NCBI GenBank assembly: GCA_028714255.1 | Contig: JAQTMR010000001.1 | Location: forward strand, 186,001-250,000 | DNA: 64,000 nt | Reading direction: 5' to 3' | Origin: Phycisphaerae bacterium | Lineage (GTDB): Bacteria; Planctomycetota; Phycisphaerae; Sedimentisphaerales; Anaerobacaceae | Shown here: piece after piece, positions 18,521 to 27,282 of the stretch | How the letters are laid out: every line of letters starts with the position of its first letter | How positions within the stretch are numbered: position 1 is the stretch's first letter | Translations under genes and position numbers: made by a program | The notes under the pieces: generated by a model | Told to the model about the DNA's origin: nothing | The model's database searches: none | Seen by the model: only the letters and a program-made list of their open reading frames with translations

Positions 18521-20410
18521 ATGGCAATAATAGGAATGCAGGATGTAAGCGTTGGTTTTGGCGGTCGCCCGTTGCTTGAACATATAAATTTGCAGTTCGA
18601 GGCAGGCGAGCGGATTTGTCTGCTCGGCCGAAATGGCGTGGGCAAATCGACGCTGATGAAGCTCATCACAGGCGAAGTTTCCCCCGAAAAAGGCGAAGTC
18701 TCACTTGTGCCGAAGCTTACGGTGACGTGCCTGACACAGGATGTGCCGGATAATCTAAGCGGAACGGTCTTTGAACTTGTTTCCGAGGGATTGGGCCAAT
18801 GCGGAAAGCTGCTCGCGCAGTATCATCTTGTCACCCATCAGCTTGCACTCGACCACAATAACAACTCGCTGCTGACCAGGCTCGATAAACTCCAGCACGC
18901 CCTCGATACCGAAAACGCCTGGCACATGGACCGCTATGTCGAGAACATCATTGAACACATGGAACTGGATGCCGATACCGAAGTAGCGAGCCTTTCGGCC
19001 GGGATGAAACGCCGCGTATTGCTGGCGCAGGCCATCGTTCGCAATCCGGATGTGCTCCTGCTCGATGAGCCGACGAACCATATCGATATCGATGCGGTGA
19101 CATGGATTGAGGATTTCCTCGCCGGCTATAAAGGAACGCTGATTTTTGTCAGCCATGACCGCGTATTCGTCAAAAAGCTCGCGACCCGTATCGTCGAGCT
19201 TGATAGGGGCCGGGCTGTAAGTTATTTTTGCGACTATGAAACATTCCTCGTTCGCAGGGACATCGCCAACCAGGCACAGGATGTCGAAAATTCCCTGTTC
19301 GATAAAAAGCTGGCCAAGGAAGAGATCTGGATTCGCAAGGGAATAAAGGCACGTCGGACGCGCAACGAGGGTCGCGTACGGGCGCTCAAGAAGATGCGTA
19401 ACGAACGGAGCCGGCGCAGAGAGAAAATCGGAAATGTCCGCATGCGGCTACAGGAAATCCAGCAATCCGGCAGGCTGGTCATCCAGGCAAAAGACATTTC
19501 ATTTGCATACCTGCCCGAAAAACCGATTATTTCGAACTTTTCTACGACCATAATGCGAGGCGACAAGGTCGGCATCGTCGGCCCTAACGGCTCAGGGAAA
19601 ACAACGCTCCTGCGGACGCTGCTCAAGGAACTCTCGGCCCGGCAGGGTACGATACGACATGGCACCAACCTCGAAATCGCGTATTTCGACCAGCTGCACG
19701 CCCAGCTCAATTATGAAAAATCCGTGTATGAAAATATCGCCGACGGCAATCAAACAGTAATGATTAACGGAAAATCCCGGCACGTCATCGGCTATCTTCA
19801 GGACTTCTTGTTTACGCCTGACCAGTCGCGAAGCCCCTTGTCGAATCTTTCAGGCGGAGAACGAAACAGGCTGCTGCTGGCGAAACTTTTTACCAGGCCG
19901 GCCAATATGCTCGTGCTCGATGAGCCGACAAACGACCTTGATATCGAAACGCTCGATTTGCTCGAAGAACTTTTGCTCGAATATCCCGGCACAGTCCTGA
20001 TGGTTAGCCACGACCGCCAATTTCTAAATAACGTAGTCACCAGCATTATAGCGCTCGAAGGTAATGGTGTTGTAAACGAATACGTGGGCGGCTACGATGA
20101 CTGGCTCCGGCAGAGAAAGATAGCTTCAAAACCCCAGCCGCAAAAGTCACCTACTAAAGAATTAAAAGAATCGCAGCCAAAAGAGCAGATGCGAAAATTA
20201 ACCTTCAAGGAAAAGAATGAACTCAAAGAACTGCCCGCCCTTATCGAAAAATTGGAAACCGAGCAGCGGCTGTTGTACGAAACGATGGCTGACCCTGCTT
20301 TTTATAAAAAGGGCCTAGAAGTTGCCGCAGTCACTACCCGGGCCGGGGAATTGAAAAAGCAGCTCGATGAAGTTTACGCCAGATGGCAGGAACTGGAGGC
20401 ACTGCAATAG
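18521..20410 (+). CDS. ABC-F family ATPase (Uup-like)
   Basis: Two ABC domains (LLGRNGVGKSTLMKLI; VGPNGSGKTTLLRTL), two LSAG/LSGG signatures, C-terminal coiled coil; start at MAIIGMQDVSVGFGG. Confidence 0.93.
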   Translation: MAIIGMQDVSVGFGGRPLLEHINLQFEAGERICLLGRNGVGKSTLMKLITGEVSPEKGEVSLVPKLTVTCLTQDVPDNLSGTVFELVSEGLGQCGKLLAQYHLVTHQLALDHNNNSLLTRLDKLQHALDTENAWHMDRYVENIIEHMELDADTEVASLSAGMKRRVLLAQAIVRNPDVLLLDEPTNHIDIDAVTWIEDFLAGYKGTLIFVSHDRVFVKKLATRIVELDRGRAVSYFCDYETFLVRRDIANQAQDVENSLFDKKLAKEEIWIRKGIKARRTRNEGRVRALKKMRNERSRRREKIGNVRMRLQEIQQSGRLVIQAKDISFAYLPEKPIISNFSTTIMRGDKVGIVGPNGSGKTTLLRTLLKELSARQGTIRHGTNLEIAYFDQLHAQLNYEKSVYENIADGNQTVMINGKSRHVIGYLQDFLFTPDQSRSPLSNLSGGERNRLLLAKLFTRPANMLVLDEPTNDLDIETLDLLEELLLEYPGTVLMVSHDRQFLNNVVTSIIALEGNGVVNEYVGGYDDWLRQRKIASKPQPQKSPTKELKESQPKEQMRKLTFKEKNELKELPALIEKLETEQRLLYETMADPAFYKKGLEVAAVTTRAGELKKQLDEVYARWQELEALQ

Positions 20411-20417
20411 AAATTTG

Positions 20418-20813
20418 CTACTGGGATGTCTTCTCGAAAATCTCCTCGGCAACATAAATAGGCGTATTGGATGCAACACCCAGCGCAATCGCATCAGATG
20501 GACGCGAATCTACTTTCACCGTTTGGCCGTTCGACTTTAAGTGTATCATCGCATAAAAAGTGTGGTTGCGAAGTTCATTGATAACTATCTTTTCTATCTT
20601 AACGCCGAGACTTTCAATTACACCGCCCAGTAAGTCGTGTGTCATTGGCCGCGGTGGCTTGATACCTTTTAGTCTGCGGTCGATTGCAAAAATTTCTACT
20701 ATCCCGATAACGATAGGAAAGCTCCGCTCGCCGTGCCGCTCCTTCAGCACAATTACCTGCTGGTCGGATGTCTCGTTAATAATTATTCGTGATAATTCGA
20801 CTTCAACGTCCAT
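20418..20813 (-). CDS. Bifunctional nuclease-domain (DUF151) protein
   Basis: VELSRIIINETSDQQVIVLKERHGERSFPIVIGIVEIFAIDRRLKGIKPPRPMTHDL ... VDSRPSDAIALGV. Confidence 0.9.
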   Translation of the reverse strand: MDVEVELSRIIINETSDQQVIVLKERHGERSFPIVIGIVEIFAIDRRLKGIKPPRPMTHDLLGGVIESLGVKIEKIVINELRNHTFYAMIHLKSNGQTVKVDSRPSDAIALGVASNTPIYVAEEIFEKTSQ

Positions 20814-20950
20814 TTTTGGCAACGCTTTCCTTGCTATTAAACAGAGCCGCGACCGTAAGGGAGCGGTAAATCTATATCCCCTCCTGCACAATCCACGACT
20901 AAAAATTTTTAATCTTAATCAGCACAAATCAGCGATGCCAAGTTTACATC

Positions 20951-23900
20951 TTACAATTCTGAGAGATGTTTTTCAAGCTGTTTTAGCTGCTCCGTCAGCT
21001 CAGCCAGCTTATCTCTTGCCTGTGACACAACTTCCGGCTTGGCCTTGGCAATAAAATTCTCGTTATTTAACCTCGCCTCCGCGCTTCTTTTTGCCTTCTC
21101 TATCTCATCCTTTTGCTTCTGCAGCTTTGCGCGTTCAGCTTCTGGGTCTATTACATCGTGCATATAGAAAGACAATCCCTCTACTACCGCAACCGCCGCC
21201 TTGGCAGGCTTGGCAACATCGATTCCGGGCTCGAATCCCTTAAGACCCGCCATATTGCAAATCAACTCGGCATTCGTCTTTAAGACAGCAAGAACATCCG
21301 CCGATACCGACGCCGAAGCAGACACCATCTTGTTGTTGGCAATATTATATTTATTCTTCATGTCCCTAAACGCCCGAACCGGACTCTGGATAATTTCAAT
21401 CTGTCTTTCAATGTCTTTATTCACCAGAGAATTCAATTGCCCCGGCCATTCAGCAACAACCAATGCCTCTGCCTGTTTCGCTTCAGCAAGTCCCTCAAGA
21501 CCTCTTACGGGAGCTATTTCGTTTAGCTTTTGGAATATCCCCTCGGTAATAAAAGGCATAAATGGATGCAGCAAGCGCAAAACCTGGTCCAGCACAAACG
21601 CCAACACACTTTGAGCTATCGGCTTTTGCTGTTCATCCTGCATTCGAGGCTTTATCCATTCGAGATACCAGTCGCAAAAATCATTCCAGAAAAACTTGTA
21701 AAGCAGCGCTAAAGGCTCACTGTATTTAAAATCATCTAACTGTGCCGTCACATCGCCGGCAGTCTGCGCCAGCCGGGAAAGAATCCACTTATCGGTAATC
21801 GTCAATTTATCTTTGTCGAATTTACCGGCCTCGATACCTTCGAGATTCATCATCGCAAAACGCGATGCGTTCCAGAGCTTATTGCAGAAATTTCTGCCGA
21901 CGTCGAACTTAGGCGATGTATTCACCGTCCTGCCATCCGGCAGCTTCATCTTCTCCACAGGCATCCTGACGTCCTGCGTCTGCGTCGTCATACTTACCAG
22001 CGTAAACCGCATCGCGTCCGCCCCATGGCTGTCAATAGCCACAAACGGGTCAATCCCGTTACCCAGGCTCTTGGACATCTTCCGTCCTTCGCCGTCCTGT
22101 ATCATCGCGTGAATGAAAACGTCCTTAAACGGAATATCGCCCGCACAATATTGCCCCATCATCACCATACGCGATACCCAAAGCGTAATAATCTCACGCG
22201 CTGTGCAAAGCACATCCCCCGGATAGAAAGTCTTAAGTTCAGGTGTTTCGTCAGGCCAACCCATCGTACTAAATGGCCACAACGCCGAACTAAACCACGT
22301 ATCAAGCACGTCTTCATCTTGCTTTAAGGACACCAGTTTAACTTTTAATTTGAGAGCCTTTTTTAAGGCATCTGTAGAAAATTTATTTACAAATGTGCTT
22401 TTTAAATCTTTGTCCTCATCGTGGTTTTTAACTCTTTCCATGCCCAGAGACATTTTAGCAAGGAAATTCAGAGCCTCTTGTGCTTTTGGTGACTGAGCGC
22501 AAATGCGTAAAGCAAAGGAAGAATAATCTAATATTTCACCAAAATCTTCGTGATGTACATCATTTTCAATTTTGCACGATACTAAAAAGTCATCCAAAAG
22601 CTTAAGGTAGTCTTTCTTATAGGCATCGTCTGGTTCATATTCTGATTGAAAATGCGCAGTGTTGAAAGCTAACGACCACATCGGGATACGATGCCCCCAC
22701 CAGAGCTGCCTGCTGATGGGCCAGTCGCGTAAATTTTCCAGCCAGCTTTGATAAGTCTTTCCGTAACGGTCTGGAATGAATCTCAATCGGCCGTCAAGCA
22801 CTGGCTTCAATGCCAAACCGGCTAATGAATTCACCGGCACATCAGTTCCCTCAATCAGCTTTTCTGCGAGCGACGAGTCACAAGCCACAAGCGACGGAAT
22901 TGGTTTCTTAACCGCGATATACCACTGGTCGGATAGATATGGCTCGATAGGTACATGGCTGCGGTAACTGTGCCCGACTTCGTGGGTGTATTCGCGCACT
23001 TCTTCGAGAAGTTTTTCCTGTCTGAACCATTCGACAATCGCCTCTCGTGCCTCGAAACGGTCCATCCCGATTAGATTTTCCACATCTGGATTTTTTATCT
23101 GCTCCCAATCCGTCCAGCCGAACTTATCGCTGATAGAGCCGTCCGGAGCCATCACATTGATAACTTCCAGCCCCTGCCTCTGGCCAATTTCCCAGTCGTC
23201 GGGGTCATGGGCAGGCGTGACCTTCAAAAAGCCGGTAGAAAACTTCGCCTTTTCATCTTCACTTTCAGGATTCGCGAGAACGACATGCTCATCGGCAACA
23301 ATCGGGATAATCCTGCCCACTATTGGCAGCCGAACCTTTTTGCCGACAAGATATTTCGCTCGCCCGTCCGACGGATTCATCGCAACCGCCGTATCGCCGA
23401 GCATAGTTTCGGGCCGGGTCGTCGCCACGGTGACATGTTCTATTCGCTTGCCATCAATCTCAATCGGCTCAACAAGCGGATACCTCATATACCAGAAATG
23501 CCCCGCTACCGTTTCGTGTTCGACCTCATCGTCCGCCAATACCGTCTGCGTAGCCGGGTCCCAGTTAACTAATCGTTTGCCGCGGTAAATCAATCCGTCT
23601 TTGAATAGCTTAAAAAACGCGGCTCGCACGGCCTTGGCGCAAACCTCGTCCATTGTGAATCTCGTCCGCTCCCAGTCGCACGAACAGCCCATCGCCCTAA
23701 GCTGGTTGATAATCGTGGCCTCGTATTCGTCTTTCCACGCCTGTACCCTCGCCACGAATTTATCTCTCGCGAAATCTGTCCGTTTCTTCCCCTCTTCCGC
23801 CAAAATTCGTTTCTCAACGACCGTCTGGGTAGCGATACCTGCGTGGTCTGTCCCCGGCATCCACAGCGTATTGTATTTTTGCATCCGCCGGAACCGAATC

Positions 23901-24097
23901 AAAACGTCCTGCAAAGTGTTATTCAACGCGTGTCCGAGGTGCAAAGGTGCCGTAACGTTAGGAGGCGGAATCACAATCGTATAAGCTTTGCCCTTGCCCC
24001 CTGCTTCAGCGTGAAAATAGGCTCGCGAAAACCAAACTTCATTCGCCTGCTTCTCTATCTCTTTTGGTTCATAAACTTTAGAAAGTTCTTTATCCAT
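20951..24097 (-). CDS. valS: Valyl-tRNA synthetase
   Basis: PPPNVTAPLHLGHALNNTLQD (HIGH), GRKMSKSLGNGIDP (KMSKS), GTDHAGIATQ, C-terminal coiled coil. Confidence 0.97.
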   Translation of the reverse strand: MDKELSKVYEPKEIEKQANEVWFSRAYFHAEAGGKGKAYTIVIPPPNVTAPLHLGHALNNTLQDVLIRFRRMQKYNTLWMPGTDHAGIATQTVVEKRILAEEGKKRTDFARDKFVARVQAWKDEYEATIINQLRAMGCSCDWERTRFTMDEVCAKAVRAAFFKLFKDGLIYRGKRLVNWDPATQTVLADDEVEHETVAGHFWYMRYPLVEPIEIDGKRIEHVTVATTRPETMLGDTAVAMNPSDGRAKYLVGKKVRLPIVGRIIPIVADEHVVLANPESEDEKAKFSTGFLKVTPAHDPDDWEIGQRQGLEVINVMAPDGSISDKFGWTDWEQIKNPDVENLIGMDRFEAREAIVEWFRQEKLLEEVREYTHEVGHSYRSHVPIEPYLSDQWYIAVKKPIPSLVACDSSLAEKLIEGTDVPVNSLAGLALKPVLDGRLRFIPDRYGKTYQSWLENLRDWPISRQLWWGHRIPMWSLAFNTAHFQSEYEPDDAYKKDYLKLLDDFLVSCKIENDVHHEDFGEILDYSSFALRICAQSPKAQEALNFLAKMSLGMERVKNHDEDKDLKSTFVNKFSTDALKKALKLKVKLVSLKQDEDVLDTWFSSALWPFSTMGWPDETPELKTFYPGDVLCTAREIITLWVSRMVMMGQYCAGDIPFKDVFIHAMIQDGEGRKMSKSLGNGIDPFVAIDSHGADAMRFTLVSMTTQTQDVRMPVEKMKLPDGRTVNTSPKFDVGRNFCNKLWNASRFAMMNLEGIEAGKFDKDKLTITDKWILSRLAQTAGDVTAQLDDFKYSEPLALLYKFFWNDFCDWYLEWIKPRMQDEQQKPIAQSVLAFVLDQVLRLLHPFMPFITEGIFQKLNEIAPVRGLEGLAEAKQAEALVVAEWPGQLNSLVNKDIERQIEIIQSPVRAFRDMKNKYNIANNKMVSASASVSADVLAVLKTNAELICNMAGLKGFEPGIDVAKPAKAAVAVVEGLSFYMHDVIDPEAERAKLQKQKDEIEKAKRSAEARLNNENFIAKAKPEVVSQARDKLAELTEQLKQLEKHLSEL

Positions 24098-24249
24098 AAC
24101 TCGCTTGGCTTAGATAACAACTTATAAAAACTCCGACAAGACAATAAGATACCGGGATTTTATCTTAATAAAACCAAATGGATATGTAAAGCAGCAAACC
24201 GCGCATTCTCGCTCACTGCCGCAGCAATTCGTTTTGCACAACATTCAGC

Positions 24250-25728
24250 TTAGTCGATATTCATCGTCATCAGGAACTCTGCGTTGGTTCGGCATTTGGT
24301 AAGTCTGCTCTTGAGCAGTTCTACCCCTTCTACCGGATTCAGCTCGCTAAGCACCCTGCGGAGCCGATATACGAGTCCGAGCTCTTTCTCATCGAGCAGC
24401 AGCTCCTCCCTTCTGGTTCCGCTTCGGCTGATATCTATCGCCGGCCAGGTCCTTCTGTCAACGAGCCGCCTGTCCAGATGCAGTTCCATATTTCCAGTCG
24501 CCTTAAACTCCTCGAAGATAACCTCGTCCATCTTCGAGCCGGTATCAATCAGCGCCGTCGCGAAGATAGTCAGCGAGCCGCCGAATTCGACGTTTCTTGC
24601 CGCACCGAAAAATTTCTTAGGCATCTGCATCGCGCCGGCATCAACGCCGCCGGTCAGAATCTTGCCCGAATGAGGCTGCTCCGTATTATACGCACGGGCA
24701 AGACGTGTTATCGAATCCAAAAGGATAACCACATCCTGGCCGTACTCTACCATTCGCTTTGCCTTTTCAATCACGACCTCAGCCACCTGACAATGACGGG
24801 CGGCTGGCTCATCGAAAGTAGAACTGATAACCTCAACGTCACTGGCGGTTTTACGCTCCATTTCCGTAACTTCTTCGGGCCGTTCATCAATCAGCAACAC
24901 TATCAATTTCACTTCAGGATGATTCGTACTGATGGCGTTCGCAATCTTTTGCAGCAGGACCGTCTTGCCTGTTCGCGGTGCAGCGACAATCAAACCTCGC
25001 TGACCTTTACCCACCGGCGTTACCAAATCGACTATTCGCATATTCAATTCTTCCGGCACCGTCTCGAGTATTAAACGCTGCTCAGGATGCAGAGGCTTCA
25101 AGTCGCTGAACACCACTTTTTCCGCGAGGTTGTCCGGATTCTCGAAGTTAATCGCTTCCACCCGCAACAGGGCAAAATACTTTTCCGAATCCTTCGGAGG
25201 CCTGATTTGTCCCGATACGGTGTTCCCCGTCCGCAGGCCGAAACGCCTGATTTGAGAGGGCGAAACGTAAATATCGTCCGGGCTGGACAGGTAGTTGTAA
25301 CTCGGATTTCGCAAAAATCCGTAACCGTCCGGCAGAACTTCCAATACGCCTTCGCCATACAATAACCCGTTTTGGCGAATACGCTCTTTAAGGATTCTGA
25401 AAATCAAATCCTGCTTCTTTAACGCAGTGTATTCCTGTATATTCTCCTTCTTGGCGATTTCGTGCAGCTCTGAAACATTAAGTTTCTGCAGGTCCGTCAA
25501 ATACAAGCTGCCCTTCTTAATCCGCTCATACTTGGCGTGCGTAGATTCCTCTTCGCTTTGCTTGGACTGCTGTACTTCTTCCTCTGCCGTAGCAGCTTTG
25601 GGGGTGGTGTCGGCTGGTTCCGACCGGTCTGATATGTCCGGGCTGACTTCTTTATCGACAGCCTGGTCTTCGGCTTTTCTCTTTGTGCCTTTATATTTTC
25701 TTGGTTGTCTTGGTGAGGCCTTAGCCAT
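24250..25728 (-). CDS. rho: Transcription termination factor Rho with acidic/basic N-terminal extension
   Basis: [57 protein letters not shown]. Confidence 0.97.
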   Translation of the reverse strand: MAKASPRQPRKYKGTKRKAEDQAVDKEVSPDISDRSEPADTTPKAATAEEEVQQSKQSEEESTHAKYERIKKGSLYLTDLQKLNVSELHEIAKKENIQEYTALKKQDLIFRILKERIRQNGLLYGEGVLEVLPDGYGFLRNPSYNYLSSPDDIYVSPSQIRRFGLRTGNTVSGQIRPPKDSEKYFALLRVEAINFENPDNLAEKVVFSDLKPLHPEQRLILETVPEELNMRIVDLVTPVGKGQRGLIVAAPRTGKTVLLQKIANAISTNHPEVKLIVLLIDERPEEVTEMERKTASDVEVISSTFDEPAARHCQVAEVVIEKAKRMVEYGQDVVILLDSITRLARAYNTEQPHSGKILTGGVDAGAMQMPKKFFGAARNVEFGGSLTIFATALIDTGSKMDEVIFEEFKATGNMELHLDRRLVDRRTWPAIDISRSGTRREELLLDEKELGLVYRLRRVLSELNPVEGVELLKSRLTKCRTNAEFLMTMNID

Positions 25729-25871
25729 AACTGCTCCTTTTTTTCTTTTGCCAAATACTTATGATTTACTTAAGCAACATTACTGCTGGAGTTCTATAGG
25801 ATTTGGTTTTTGAACATTGAGTAGAAATTAAATTTAATATATTAAATGGGCGTTACTGCAACTATTCTTTA

Positions 25872-26480
25872 TTACCCATTATATAAGAAGAAGATATCAG
25901 TGACTTGCCCGGCCAATGCCGAGAAGCCAGAATTGTTATCAATGGTATTATCGGCGATGCTTTTCTTTTTGTCCAGAGAAATTTGAAATTTTTCTCTATA
26001 TTTTCTGCCCCCCTCCAAACCCGCTTTTTCCCCTCTCTCGGCCCGTATCCGCTCATCGCATTCGACAAAAATAAGCTTGTCGCACCTTTTTGCCCAGCCG
26101 ACCTCCATCAATAGCGGCATATCCAATACCACCGCCTTGACCCTGCCCTGACGCTTCGCCTTCTTTATGAGAACCTCAACACGCGCCAGAACAAGAGGAT
26201 GGATTATACCATTCAGCACCAAGAGCTTGTCCGCGTCAGCGAAGACTATATCAGCTACCTTGCTATGGTCGATTCTGCCCCAGCGGTCCAAAACGCCTTC
26301 GCCAAATGATGCGACTATTTTTTTTATAACTGCTTCCCTGTCAAGCAGTTCGTGCGCGATTTTGTCAGCGTCAACCACGCCGCAGCCGAGCTTGGCAAAC
26401 TCCGCCGCGACGGCGCTTTTGCCTGACCCGACTCCGCCTAAAATTCCTATTATTATTGGCTTCTTCTTCGGCTTGTTCAC
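25872..26480 (-). CDS. coaE: Dephospho-CoA kinase
   Basis: IIIGILGGVGSGKSAVAAEFAKLGCGVVDADKIAHELL. Confidence 0.93.
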   Translation of the reverse strand: MNKPKKKPIIIGILGGVGSGKSAVAAEFAKLGCGVVDADKIAHELLDREAVIKKIVASFGEGVLDRWGRIDHSKVADIVFADADKLLVLNGIIHPLVLARVEVLIKKAKRQGRVKAVVLDMPLLMEVGWAKRCDKLIFVECDERIRAERGEKAGLEGGRKYREKFQISLDKKKSIADNTIDNNSGFSALAGQVTDIFFLYNG

Positions 26481-26526
26481 AGCCCGGCAGTCTAACCGCT
26501 GTTCTAAAAACTGTCAATACCCGTAC

Positions 26527-26552
26527 GTAGGGGCGGACCTATGTGTCCGCCC
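26527..26552 (+). repeat. REP element, family 1 (GTAG + palindrome)
   Basis: GTAGGGGCGGACCTATGTGTCCGCCC; stem gggcggac/gtccgccc, loop ctatgt; 5' of the RAYT gene. Confidence 0.9.
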
Positions 26553-26609
26553 AAATACTTGACGATTAACGACGATTAACAGAAAATAAAGAAAGAAAGG
26601 ATTTAAACA

Positions 26610-27155
26610 TTGAAATATAATCCGGACATCCATCATCGCCGGTCGATTCGATTAACAGGATATGATTATTCACAATCCGGATATTATTTTATTACCATTT
26701 GCACACGACAACGCCGGCTTCTGTTCGGAGAAATTAAAAAAGACCGGATGCTCTTGAATGATGCGGGCCAAATGATTGGTCGCTGGTGGAACGAATTAAA
26801 AAACAAATACCCCAATATCGAAATTGACAAATATGTGGCAATGCCCAATCATTGCCATGGCATCATATCTGTAAATGAAACGGGCGAACACACCGGTTCG
26901 CCCCTACAATCGGCATCCGCAGACAAATTTGTCTGCCCTTCAATATCTAAAATGATTCAGTGGTTTAAAACAATGACAACTAATGAATATACCCAAAATG
27001 TCAAACAAAACCACTGGAAACCTTTCGACGGCAAATTATGGCAACGCAACTATTACGAAGAGATTATCCGAGACGAAACATCGTTACAGCGTATTCGTGA
27101 ATATATCATTAATAACCCTGCCCAATGGCAGCAGGATAAATTATTCACCCCGTAG
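26610..27155 (+). CDS. REP-associated tyrosine transposase (Y1/IS200-like, RAYT)
   Basis: SIRLTGYDYSQSGYYFITICTRQRRLLFGEI...YVAMPNHCHGIISV: HUH-like 'NHCH' motif and RAYT N-terminal motif; flanked by REPs. Start may be TTG (26610). Confidence 0.9.
   Translation: MKYNPDIHHRRSIRLTGYDYSQSGYYFITICTRQRRLLFGEIKKDRMLLNDAGQMIGRWWNELKNKYPNIEIDKYVAMPNHCHGIISVNETGEHTGSPLQSASADKFVCPSISKMIQWFKTMTTNEYTQNVKQNHWKPFDGKLWQRNYYEEIIRDETSLQRIREYIINNPAQWQQDKLFTP
26882..26907 (-). repeat. REP element, family 1, inside the RAYT coding sequence
   Basis: GGGCGAACACACCGGTTCGCCCCTAC; reverse complement begins GTAGGGGCGAAC. Confidence 0.85.
26919..26936. repeat. 18-bp perfect palindrome inside the RAYT coding sequence
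   Basis: gcagacaaatttgtctgc; arms match the gcagac/gtctgc arms of the 3' REPs. Confidence 0.85.
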
Positions 27156-27183
27156 AAACTGACCTTTCTATTGGGACAGACCT

Positions 27184-27209
27184 GTTGGGGCAGACCTATG
27201 TGTCTGCCC
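27184..27209 (+). repeat. REP element, family 1 (GTTG variant)
   Basis: GTTGGGGCAGACCTATGTGTCTGCCC, 3' of the RAYT. Confidence 0.88.
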
Positions 27210-27242
27210 TTGCCATAACCTTAATACACCTACCCAAAACCC

Positions 27243-27268
27243 GTAGGGGCAGACCTATGTGTCTGCCC
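27243..27268 (+). repeat. REP element, family 1
   Basis: GTAGGGGCAGACCTATGTGTCTGCCC, 3' of the RAYT. Confidence 0.9.
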
Positions 27269-27282
27269 GCCTTACTTTACAG

